NCBI GenBank assembly: GCA_016930155.1
Contig: JAFGHL010000100.1
Coordinates: 1-41,288 of the forward strand
DNA length: 41,288 bases
From: Dehalococcoidia bacterium
GTDB taxonomy: Bacteria; Chloroflexota; Dehalococcoidia; GIF9; UBA5629
Direction of reading: 5' to 3'
Shown here: positions 18,679-28,600 of the stretch, piece by piece
Position numbering within the stretch: position 1 is the stretch's first letter
Layout: every line of letters starts with the position of its first letter
Program-made: the position numbers and the translations under genes
Notes under the pieces: generated by a model
What the model saw: only the letters and a program-made list of their open reading frames with translations
What the model was told of the DNA's origin: nothing
Database searches by the model: none

Positions 18679-19005
18679 CTATTTAATAAAGGCTTTGACC
18701 CCCAGCGGTATGGCCAGCTCGGTGAAGACCCTGGTAATGGCCTCCTTGAGACATTTCTTCTGCTCCCTAGAGATCGAGTAGCGGATTTTCACCAGGTTGG
18801 CGATGGTATTGGCCGTCCTCAGGTGCAGTTCGTACTTTTCAGGCTCCTTCCTGATGATGTCGCGTAGCTGCAGCCTTAATACGGCAATCTCCTGGTCCAG
18901 CCCATCCACGCCACCCGCTTCCTCCAGACTAAGCCGGGCACTCTCATCCAGGGCGGGGCCGTAAAATCCCCTTTTGACCGTCTTTTTTTCCTGCTTTTTT
19001 ACCAT
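18679..19005 (-). CDS. small-terminase-like protein
   Basis: The protein is about 108 aa from Met at 19005 (a longer frame to 19077 is open, but the added 24 residues look unrelated). A basic start (KKQEKKTVKRG) leads to GFYGPAL, then a helix-rich body with EIAVLRLQLRDI and a paired helix ending near the C-terminus. This layout recalls a KHGFYS ... EIALLR family often found beside terminases and taken as small terminase subunits; that link is inferred from pattern, not searched. It ends 172 nt before the large-subunit gene. No Shine-Dalgarno site is visible, and its 5' end overlaps the 50-aa ORF, so translational coupling is likely. Confidence 0.65.
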   Translation of the reverse strand: MVKKQEKKTVKRGFYGPALDESARLSLEEAGGVDGLDQEIAVLRLQLRDIIRKEPEKYELHLRTANTIANLVKIRYSISREQKKCLKEAITRVFTELAIPLGVKAFIK

Positions 19006-19096
19006 TTTGCTTGATTTTGACCAGACCGTACACGATAGCATAAGCCGCTGCATCGTATTTTTCTTTATCCAGGGCAAACTTCAATAGCTCAGCCAT
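18944..19096 (-). CDS. small overlapping ORF at head of terminase module
   Basis: A 50-codon frame starts at ATG 19096 and ends at TGA 18944, overlapping the first 62 nt of the small-terminase-like gene in another frame. The peptide begins MAELLKFALDKEKYDAAAYA, continues with a short amphipathic helix (IVYGLVKIKQ) and ends Lys/Gly-rich. A promoter-like pair ends only 7 nt before the ATG and no ribosome site is present, so translation may be leaderless. No function is recognised. The first ~35 residues look protein-like; the tail may only be read-through of the overlapping gene. Confidence 0.45.
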   Translation of the reverse strand: MAELLKFALDKEKYDAAAYAIVYGLVKIKQNGKKAGKKDGQKGILRPRPG

Positions 19097-19103
19097 GATC
19101 GAT

Positions 19104-19133
19104 AATATAGACCATATGTTCTAATTAATGCAA
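19104..19133 (-). promoter_or_regulatory. promoter of the terminase module
   Basis: On the minus strand, TTGCAT (19133-19128) and TATATT (19109-19104) are separated by 18 bp. The ATG of the 50-aa ORF is 7 nt beyond the -10, so the transcript would start at or next to the start codon. Confidence 0.45.
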
Positions 19134-19320
19134 CGGCTGGATGTCCTTTTTGCCGGAAGCGAGGCGCCGCTTTGTATTTAATCCACTCGCAGTACAGCAC
19201 ACCGTCAGTGCAACATTTTTATCCAAAAGGCTCATCCTTGTTACGCCGTGAGGCCATTGCCGTATCAGGCCACCCGGGGTAATCTTCTACAAAGGGGCTA
19301 TCTGCTTAGATAGACTGACT

Positions 19321-21519
19321 ATGAATTTTATAGCCATATTGCATTTCGCCAGTTTCGCGGCCTACGTGCTGCTGGTCATCTATGTAGTGAGCAGGCGGTC
19401 GGCTTCCTACGTGAACCACCTCTGTGCCCTGCTCATCTCCTCGCTGGCCATCCTGAGCCTGTCCTGCGGCCTGCTCAATGTCACCGATAACCTGCAGGAT
19501 GCCATGGCGCTGGTCAACCTAGCAGCCTTCGGCTCCATTACCGGGCCGGTATTCGCCCTCTGGTTTTACCTTGCGCTCACCAACAGAGAAAAGGTGCTGA
19601 AGAACAGATTATTCATCGCCGGCTCAGTCACAGTCCCGCTGATTTTACTCTTCATGCAGTGGTCAGGGTTCATCATGAACGGGATCACCGTCGAAGTTTG
19701 GGGAGTAGGGATAACACGGGCGTCCACTGCATTTACATGGCTTTATTCGATTTATACCATCCTGCTTTATCTAGCCTGTGGCATACTTTTGCTGGAGATG
19801 GAGCGCAGGGCCGATACGACAAGGCGGAGGAAACAGGCGATACTGCTGTTTGCTACGGGGGCAGCAACCATAATAACCGTCGTCACGCTGAACGTACTCG
19901 TATACGGTGCAGGCATGCAGCAGATTCCCCAGGTCGGCGACATAGTGGCCATGATCTGGGTCATCGGCATTGTGGTAGCTACCTCGCGCTACGGGCTGCT
20001 GCGCATCACGCCGGTGTTGGCCTCCGACGAGATATTAAGCACCATGAGCGATTCATTGATGCTGGTAGATAACGAAGCCACGATAGTCTTCGCCAACCAC
20101 GCCACCTGCTCCCTGCTTGGCAATGCTGAGAAAAAAATCATCGGCCAGCCCTTTTATTCGCTGGTGGAGGACAAGCATAAGGCAGAAGAGCTGCTAAATA
20201 CTGACAGCAGCGAAAAAAAAGGCCCGCTGGAGATGGTTTACCTGTCAAAAGACGGCACGTCCATACCGGTGCTCATCTCCACCTCGGCCATCCGGCTGCC
20301 CGGCGGTACAACGGCAGGTTCCGTTGTTTCAGCAGTGGACCTCAGGCAGCACAAAAAAGATGAGGAGAACCTGGCTGCACACCAGAGGCTGATCACCGGC
20401 ATACTGGAGACCATGCCCTCCGCCGTGCTGGTGATAAACAGGCAGATGGAGATAGTACTGGCCAACAGGCTGTTCTTCCACGATATGGGCTGGAGCGAAG
20501 GGCAGATCGAGAACAGGCCTTTGATCGACATCATCCCTTCCGAGGAATTTGTCGCTCAGATAGCTTCGGCCATGATAACGGACGCCAGCAGCATTCAATT
20601 CGAATTCCGCTACGACCTGAACGGCAGCAGCCGTATACTGGTAGCCAACGTCTTCCCCATGCCAGCCGAAAACATACTGCTGATACTCAATGACGTGACG
20701 GACGAGCGGGAGAGACAGGACAGGCTGTACCTGACCGACCGGCTGGCCTCCATAGGCGAGATGGCGGCCGGGGTAGCCCACGAGATCAACAACCCGCTGA
20801 CCAGCGTGATCGGCCTCTCTCAGCTTCTGACGGAGCAGGAACTGCCGGCCGATTTAGTGGAAGACATCAGCACCATTTACAGGGAGGCGCTGCGCGCTTC
20901 CACGGTCGTCAAGAACCTGCTGACCTTTGCCCGCAAGCGCCCCGCCCTGAGACAGCCCGTGCAGATACACCGGGTCATCGACGATGTTCTCCAGCTGCGG
21001 GCTTACGAGCACAGGGTCAATAACATCTTCATCACCAGAAATTACACTGAAAACCTGCCGGATGTGGTTATAGATTACAACCAGATGCAGCAGGTATTCG
21101 TTAATATAGTGCTTAACTCCGAGTACGAAATGATGCAGGCCCATCGCGGCGGCTCGCTGGTGGTCTCCAGCAAAAAGCTGGAGGACCATATCTCGATCTC
21201 ATTCAGCGATGACGGGCCCGGCATCTCCCCGGAAAACCTCAAGCGCGTCTTCGACCCGTTTTTCACCACCAAGGAGGCAGGCAAGGGTACCGGCCTGGGA
21301 CTGAGCGTGTGCTACGGCATCGTCGCCAATCATGGCGGCAAAATCTACGCCGAATCCAGCCCGGGGCAGGGGGCAACTTTTATCATCGAACTGCCGGCCA
21401 CAATACCTGCGGCCGAACCGGCCCTGCAGGCGCAGATCATGAACTTCCTGAAAAAACAGGAGGGCCCTGCCACAGACCGCTCCTTACCGGAACCGCTAAC
21501 AAGGGAGATACAGATATAA
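19321..21519 (+). CDS. 7TM PAS sensor histidine kinase
   Basis: This is a 732-aa membrane sensor kinase. Seven hydrophobic helices fill residues 1-225, as in the histidine-kinase 7TM sensor type. They are followed by PAS1 (~235-345), PAS2 (~352-465), a HisKA dimerisation domain with phospho-acceptor His487 in GVAHEINNPLTS, and a HATPase domain (~585-695) with N-box IVLNSEYEM, G1 DDGPGI, F-box FDPFFTTK and G2 GTGLGLS. The HEINNP form is NtrB-like. The stop codon overlaps the start of the HD-GYP regulator (TAATG), so the two are translationally coupled and form a pair. No Shine-Dalgarno site is seen before ATG 19321. Confidence 0.92.
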   Translation: MNFIAILHFASFAAYVLLVIYVVSRRSASYVNHLCALLISSLAILSLSCGLLNVTDNLQDAMALVNLAAFGSITGPVFALWFYLALTNREKVLKNRLFIAGSVTVPLILLFMQWSGFIMNGITVEVWGVGITRASTAFTWLYSIYTILLYLACGILLLEMERRADTTRRRKQAILLFATGAATIITVVTLNVLVYGAGMQQIPQVGDIVAMIWVIGIVVATSRYGLLRITPVLASDEILSTMSDSLMLVDNEATIVFANHATCSLLGNAEKKIIGQPFYSLVEDKHKAEELLNTDSSEKKGPLEMVYLSKDGTSIPVLISTSAIRLPGGTTAGSVVSAVDLRQHKKDEENLAAHQRLITGILETMPSAVLVINRQMEIVLANRLFFHDMGWSEGQIENRPLIDIIPSEEFVAQIASAMITDASSIQFEFRYDLNGSSRILVANVFPMPAENILLILNDVTDERERQDRLYLTDRLASIGEMAAGVAHEINNPLTSVIGLSQLLTEQELPADLVEDISTIYREALRASTVVKNLLTFARKRPALRQPVQIHRVIDDVLQLRAYEHRVNNIFITRNYTENLPDVVIDYNQMQQVFVNIVLNSEYEMMQAHRGGSLVVSSKKLEDHISISFSDDGPGISPENLKRVFDPFFTTKEAGKGTGLGLSVCYGIVANHGGKIYAESSPGQGATFIIELPATIPAAEPALQAQIMNFLKKQEGPATDRSLPEPLTREIQI

Positions 21520-22541
21520 TGAGTGAACAAACCGACCGCGGCAAGATTCTCATCGTGGACGACGAGCAGGCGGTCAGGATGGCCATCAACAAGCGTTTGA
21601 CCAGGGCCGGGCACCAGTGCCTGGAAGCAGAAAAAGCCGACGGCCTCATCGATAAAATCCGCCAGGACCAACCCCACCTGGTCATCCTGGATATCAAGAT
21701 GCCCGGCAAACAGGGCAACGAGATCCTGCCTGAAATCGTTTCTTCCTTCCCCGGCACCTCCGTCGTCATGGCTACAGCAGTGGTCGACCCCAGCGTAATC
21801 GTGGAGTGTATCAGGAGCGGCGCCCAGGACTATATCATGAAGCCGTTTGACCTGGAATACGTCACCCAGATAGTGGACAAGACCCTGCAGAAGAGAAAAC
21901 TGGAGCAGGACATCAAGCAGTTCCAGGAAAGCCTTCAGGCTGAGGTAGAGCACCAGCGCAGGGAAACCCAGAAGCTGTTCCTCAACTCTATCGAGTCGCT
22001 GGTCTTCGCGCTGGAAGCCAAGGACAAGTACACGGCCGGACACTCGCGCAGGGTGGCCGCCATCGCCGTAGCCATAGCCGAGGAGATGGGACTGCAAGGG
22101 GAAGAAATGGACAACATCCGGCTGGGGGCGCTGCTGCACGATACGGGAAAGATAGCCATAGACCACGACATTATGAACAAGCCGGGCCGGCTGACGGAAG
22201 ACGAGTACAGGCACGTGATGGCTCACGCCTCCATCGGCGCCGGCATCGTCAAGCCCGTGGTCAACCAGCAGATACTGGACATCATCATCCACCACCATGA
22301 CTTTTACAATGGCCAGGGATATGCACAAAATATCAATGGCGGCCAGGTACCCCTGGGCGCCAGGATCATTGCGGTAGCCGACAGCTACGACGCCATGACC
22401 TCCGACCGGCCTTACCGCAGCGCCCTGACCGGGGAGCAGGGTCTGAACGAGATTTTAAGATGTTCGGGGACACAGTTCGACCCGGAGGTGGCAGGAGCCT
22501 TCCAGCGAGTCTACCTGGCAGGCACCATCAAAGGTAAATGA
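21519..22541 (+). CDS. response regulator with HD-GYP phosphodiesterase domain
   Basis: This 340-aa protein has a receiver domain (1-125; acidic pocket IVDDE, phospho-acceptor Asp58, conserved Lys near 110 in YIMKPFD), a coiled-coil linker (~125-165) and an HD-GYP domain (~170-335). HD-GYP proteins hydrolyse cyclic di-GMP using a two- or three-metal site. Here H207-D208 lie in LLHDTGK and the second cluster reads H258-H-H-D-F-Y-N-G-Q-G-Y268-A269. The signature is GYA rather than GYP, but the metal ligands appear intact. ATG 21519 overlaps the kinase stop by one base and AAGGGAG lies 11 nt upstream; longer upstream starts run through the kinase gene in another frame. It is the likely output of the upstream kinase. 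Confidence 0.93.
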   Translation: MSEQTDRGKILIVDDEQAVRMAINKRLTRAGHQCLEAEKADGLIDKIRQDQPHLVILDIKMPGKQGNEILPEIVSSFPGTSVVMATAVVDPSVIVECIRSGAQDYIMKPFDLEYVTQIVDKTLQKRKLEQDIKQFQESLQAEVEHQRRETQKLFLNSIESLVFALEAKDKYTAGHSRRVAAIAVAIAEEMGLQGEEMDNIRLGALLHDTGKIAIDHDIMNKPGRLTEDEYRHVMAHASIGAGIVKPVVNQQILDIIIHHHDFYNGQGYAQNINGGQVPLGARIIAVADSYDAMTSDRPYRSALTGEQGLNEILRCSGTQFDPEVAGAFQRVYLAGTIKGK

Positions 22542-22566
22542 TATCTTTCACGCTTTTCTTTTACGC

Positions 22567-22600
22567 ATATATATTTGACCCGCCACGGTCAAATATATAT
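22567..22600. other. perfect 14-bp inverted repeat
   Basis: ATATATATTTGACC (22567-22580) and GGTCAAATATATAT (22587-22600) are perfectly complementary across a 6-nt spacer. It sits between the HD-GYP gene and the giant kinase gene. There is no clean T-run after it, so it is a poor terminator; an operator for a dimeric regulator or an RNA stem are alternatives. Confidence 0.7.
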
Positions 22601-22684
22601 ATTAAATAGTCGTCTACTAACATTTAATTAATAATTTTTAGTATATGGCGCTTCCTGTACCCGTCAGTATGGAGCAGCACCAAG

Positions 22685-25600
22685 ATGGCAGGCAAAGAGA
22701 AAAGTACACGGATAGTTAAGAAGCTCCGGCAGAACGAAGAGAGATACCGCGAGCTTTTCGATTCCATCAACGTCTGCGTGGCCGTCTTCAAAGTCAGGGA
22801 CAGCGGCGCGGACTTCATCATCAAGGACCTCAACACTGCAGCGGAGAACGTTGAGAAGATCAGCCGCCGGGAAGCCATCGGCAAGAGCATCTTAGAGGTG
22901 TTCCCCGGCATTAAAGAGCTTGGCATCACTGAGATGATGCAGAGGGTATGGGAGACGGAAGCGCCGGAGAGCTTCCCGCCTAAGTTCTATCAAGGCAAGA
23001 GGACCAGCGGCTGGCGCGAGGGATACATCTATAAACTGCCTTCGGGAGACATAGTCACCGTCTACGAGGACATAACCGAGCGGAAAAAGGCTGAGGCGGC
23101 GCTGGCGGAGGCGGAGTTGCGCTACCGGACGGTAGCAGACTTCACTTACGACTGGGAGTACTGGCGCAGCCCGGAAGGCAAGTACCTGTATGTATCGCCC
23201 TCGTGTGAACGCATCAGCGGCTATACCCCCGCACAATTCCTCAAAGACCCGGGCCTGATGGAAAAAATAATCGTCCCCGCGGACAGGAAGGCTAAGGCCG
23301 CACACCTGGAAAAGGTCGAAAAACACATCGAAGACAGCGCAGTATTCCGCATCAAGTGCAAGGGCGGCGGGATACGCTGGATCGAGCATATCTGCAGGCC
23401 GATCATGGACAGCCAGGGCAAATACCTTGGCAGCCGCGGCAGCAACCGCGACATTACTGACCGCAGGCAGGCCGAGGAAAAGCATAGGGAGATCGAGGAG
23501 AAATACCGCCTGCTGGCCGAGAACTCCGAGGACGTCATCTGGATCTTAGGCATGGACCTGCGCTATACATATTTAAGTCCCTCGGCCAAGAAACTGCGCG
23601 GGTACACGCCGGAGGAATCGATGCGCCAGGATTTTGCCTCCACCATGACGCCGGAATCCCTCCAGGCTGTACTCAACACGCTTGAAGCAAACAAGGCCAG
23701 GATTGAAAACAGGAATTATTTCAGCGTGATGCTGGAGCTCGAGCTCTACCACAAAGACGGTTCAACTGTCCCGGCGGAGGTTAACGTACGTGCCATCTAT
23801 GATGATAAAGGGCAGCCCGCCGGTTTTATCGGGGTCACGCGCGACATCAGCCAGAGAAAAAAGGCCGAGCAAAAGCTGAAAGAGAGCGAGGAGAAATACC
23901 GCCTGCTGGCCGAAAACATGGACGATGTCGTCTGGATGGCCGGCACTGATATGCACTTCACATATCTAAGCCCTGCAATCTCCAAATTGCGCGGCTTCAC
24001 CGCCGAAGAGGTCATGGAACAGCCGCTGGACCAGGTAATCACGCCGGAATCTATGCAGAGGCTGATGCAGGAATTTGAGCGCGCGGAACCGGACCTGAAA
24101 AAAGGACGTTCTATTAGCCTGAAGTTCGAGGCCGAGCAGTACTGCAAGGACGGATCAACCATATGGACGGAGTCACTCATCCGGCCGATGTACGATGACA
24201 GCAGGGTACATACCGGCTACCTCGGTGTCACGCGCGATATCAGCGACCGCCACCAGGCGGAACAAGAACTGCAACAGAGCGAGGAGAAGTACCGTACAGT
24301 AGTCGAAAACGCCTTCGAGGGCATCATAATCATTCAGGACGGTATGGTGAAATTTATCAACCGCAACTCTTCCAGGGAACTGGGAATAGAGTTCGAGGAT
24401 GCCTACGCCAGGCCGTTCTTAGATTTCATACATCCAGACGACCGGCGAACTGTCATTGACAGGTATACCCACAGGCTTAAAGGCGAGACGCTGGAGGATA
24501 CCAAACCGTTCAGGCTGGTGGGCAAAGGAGGAGAACTGTGGGTAGAGGGCCAGATGGCATCCATCCAGTGGCAGGACAAACCGGCCAGCCTCGTCTTCTT
24601 AACCAATATCGATGCCCGTAGGCGGGCTGAAGAATCCCTGCGTGAAAGCGAGGAGCGCTACCGCACCATCCTCGAGCAGACGCAAGAAGCATACTACGAG
24701 ATAGACATTAATGGGCACTTTACCTTTTTTAATGACGCACTTCTGACGTTGATGGGTTATAAGCGAGAGGAACTGCTGGGCATGGGCTACCGTAAATATG
24801 TACCTGCCGGGTATCTGCCAACCACCGTTGAAACATATCAAGAGGTTTACCGAACCGGCAAACCCTGCCTCCTTTCTAAACAGGCCCGTATTCGCAAAGA
24901 CGGCAGCATAATCTACGTTGAACTTTCGGCATTTCCTATTAGAAACATGCAAGGCGAATTCACCGGTTTTCGCGGCATTGCTCGTGATATAACCGCACGT
25001 CTGAAGGTGGAAGAAGCCCTGCGTGAGAGCGAGGAGAAGTTCCGCATGCTGGCGGAGAACTCGGCCGACGCCATCTGGACACTGGACACTAAATTGAACG
25101 TTACCTATATTAGCCCCTCTATAATTAAAATTCTCGGCGTTACGCCGGAAGAAATCAGCCAGTATCGAATTGAGGATTCGATGACGCCTGCATCACTGCA
25201 GAGAGTCACCGACACGCTGGAGCGCTACCGTTCGGATATCGAGCGGGGCACCGAAGCAATCGTACAGCTTGAAGTCGAGCACAGACACAGGGACGGATCG
25301 CCAGTATGGGCCGAGATGTCCATCAAGGCACTCTATGATGACCAAGGTCGCCATTCAGGTTTTATTGGCACTACACGTGATATCAGCCAGCGCAAACAGG
25401 CAGAGCAGTCCCTGCGACAGAGCGAGGAGAAATACCGCCTGCTGGCCGAGAACAGCCTGGACTGCATCTGGACGCTGGACCGTGACCTCAGGCTGACATA
25501 TATCAGCCCCTCCCTTGAAAAGATACGCGGCGTAACGCCCGCAGAGGCCATGCGTGAGACCATCCAGGACTCCATGACGCCGCAGTCGCAGATGCTTATC

Positions 25601-28600
25601 TGGACGACGCTGAAAAAGAACCAGGATGAGATGCAGAGGGGTACTGAAAAGCCGGTGCGCCTGGAAATAGAGCACTACCATAAAAACGGCTCGACGGTGT
25701 GGGTCGAGATGGTGCTGAGAGCATTATACGATAAAGAGGGCCGACTCAGCGGTTTTCTCGGGGCCTCCCGAGACATTACCGAACGTAAAAAGGTGCAGCA
25801 GGCACTGCTTGATAGCGAGGAGAAATACCGACTGCTGGCCGAGAACACGGTGGACGCCATCTGGACCATGGACCCCCATTTCAGGCTTACCTATATGAGC
25901 CCGGCCATCAGGAAGCTGCGCGGCATCGAGCCGCAGGAGGCTCTGCGAGAGACCATTGAACAGGCTCTGGCGCCGGGGTCCCTCCCCGATATAATGAAGG
26001 TCATGCAGCGAAGCCGCCAGGCCGTCAAACAGAGGACGGAAAGAATCGCGCGGCTGGAGCTGGAGCATTACCGCAGGGACGGCTCCACGGTATGGCTGGA
26101 GGTGGCCGCCCGCGCCCTGTATGACAAAGAAGGCAAACATACCGGCTACATCGGCATCTCACGCGACATCACCGAGCGTAAATGGGCGGAGCAGCTTATC
26201 AAGGCCTCCGAGGCCAAGTTCGCCGCCTCCTTCATGGCGACATCCGATCCCACGGCCATCACCGACATCGAATCGAGTAAAATCGTAGATATCAATCCCG
26301 CCTGGGAACGCTGGACGGGCTACAGCAGGGAGGAGGTGCTCGGTCACAGCACCAATGACCTGAACATCTGGCCGGACCCCGGGGCACGCGACCGCATGAT
26401 AGAAAGCCTGCTCAAGCAAGGTAAGCTGATAGATATGGAAGGTCAATTGCGCACTAAAGAAGGCCAACTCCGCGACGTGCTTTTCTCCGCCACCATAATT
26501 GATACGGGCGGTAAAAAATATCTCTTCTCCCGCGTCCATGACATCACCCTGCGCAGGACAACCGAGAAAGCCCTCGAGAAGGTCAACCACCAGCTGGCCG
26601 ACATGATCAACTTTCTGCCGGACGCTACGCTGGTCATCGACAGGGACAGCAAGGTCATTATGTGGAACAGGGCTATAGAAAAGATTACCGGCATCGCGGC
26701 CGCCGAGATGGTCGGCAAAGGCGGCTACGCTTATTCAATACCTTTCTACGGTGAAGCGAGGCCAGCCCTGGTAGACCTGGTACTCCATAACATGGAGGAT
26801 GTCACAGCCATGTATCCCGAAATAAGACGGGTAGGGGATTCGCTCACCGCTGAATCATTCTGCCCCGCCGTCAACGAAGGCAAAGGCATATGGGCTTTCG
26901 CCAAGGCCTCGCCCCTGCACGACAGAGAGGGCAATATCGTAGGTGCCATCGAATCCATCCGTGATATAACCGATAAAAGGCGGTACCAGGAGAACCTGCG
27001 GCAGAGCGAGGAGCAGTACCGCCTGCTGGCGGAAAACGCTGACGACTGCATCTGGACCATGGACAAAACTCTCAAGCAGACTTATATCAGCCCGGGCATC
27101 CGGAAAATCCGCGGCATCGATCCCGCAGAGGCTATGAACGAAACCATCAAGGAACAGCATACCCCCGAGTCGTATCAGTCAGTGCGGCTGGAATTTAAAC
27201 AACTGCTGGAGGAAATCGAGCAGGGTACAGCCCGGACGCACACCGTAACAGCAGAACAATACCACCGGGACGGGACCACGGTATGGGTCGAATCTACCGT
27301 CCGCCCGTACTATGACGGCGCGGGCAGCCTGGCCGGCTTCATCGGCGTTTCCCGTGATGTGACGGAGCGCTTGAAGGCAGAAAAGTCCATTCAACAGGCA
27401 AGCCGACGGCTGGAAGATATCATCGGCTTCCTGCCCGACGCTACCATGGCCATCGATAAGGACGGCACAGTCATCCTCTGGAACCGCGCCATGGAAAAGA
27501 TGACCGGGATACCCGCCGCCGAGATGATCGGCAAAGGAAATTACGCTTATTCCGTCCCCTTCTACGGCGATAAGCGGCCCTTCCTGATGGACCTCATCTG
27601 GGAGGATAGTGAGGAACTCCGCCTTAAGTACCCCTATATAATGAAGGACGGCGATTCATTTTTCTCCGAGGTATTCTGTCCCTCTCTGTACGGGGGCAAA
27701 GGCGCCTGGGTCTTAGCCAAGGCCTCGCCCCTGCACGACAGAGAGGGCAATATAATCGGGACCATCGAGTCCATCCGTGATATCAATGAGGAGAAGCTGG
27801 CGGAGCAAAACCTGCAGCAAAGCGAGGAACAATACCGTTTGCTGGCGGAAAACACGGAAGACGTCATCTGGACGGTGGACCGCGACTTTATATATACCTA
27901 TGTCAGCCCGGCCATCTTCAAGCTCAGGGGCTTCAAGCCTGAGGAGATCGTAGGCCAATCGATGACATCTACGTTGACGCCCGAGGCACAGGCGATGATT
28001 GAGCAGGAGAGGGAGCGGAACCGTGATTTTATCGGCAAAGGCATTGACGTGACAATGCGATATGAACTGCACACCTTCCGCAAGGACGGTTCAACGCTGT
28101 GGACGGAGGCTGTCGTCAAGACCCTTTATGACGGCGACCGCAGGCACATCGGCTTTATCGGCACATCCCGTGATATCACGGAACGCAAGGCGGCGGAAGC
28201 AGCCCTGCGCGAGAGTGAGACTAAATACTCCGACCTGCTGGAAAACGCCGGCGAGGGCATACTGGTCGCCCAGGACGGGCTGATAAAATTTGTCAATAAA
28301 CAGATGACAGAGATGGTCAAATACTCGTCGGCCGAAGTGACCAACACGCCTTTTATCAACTATATACACCCCGATGACGCCCAGCTTGTGCTCGATACAC
28401 ACCTGGCCAGGATGAGAGGTGAATCTGTAACCACAGCATACTCTTTCCGCGTTGTAACCAGTGAAGGGCAGGTGCGCTGGATAGAGCTGCATGCCACCCC
28501 AATCACCTGGGAAGGCCGGACGGCCAGCCTCAATTTCCTGCAGGATATCACCGAGCGCAGGCAGGCGGAGCAGGCCCTGATAGAGAGCGAGAAGCGTTAC

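Noticed and set aside
21345-22328. 327-codon open frame on the minus strand
   Set aside because: It runs antisense to the coupled kinase and HD-GYP genes, has no ribosome site and its sequence (rich in Val, Leu, His, Asp) is typical of a GC-biased shadow frame.
22669-22684. alternative ATG at 22669 for the giant kinase
   Set aside because: It is out of frame with the PAS array; ATG 22685 has GGAG 10 nt upstream.
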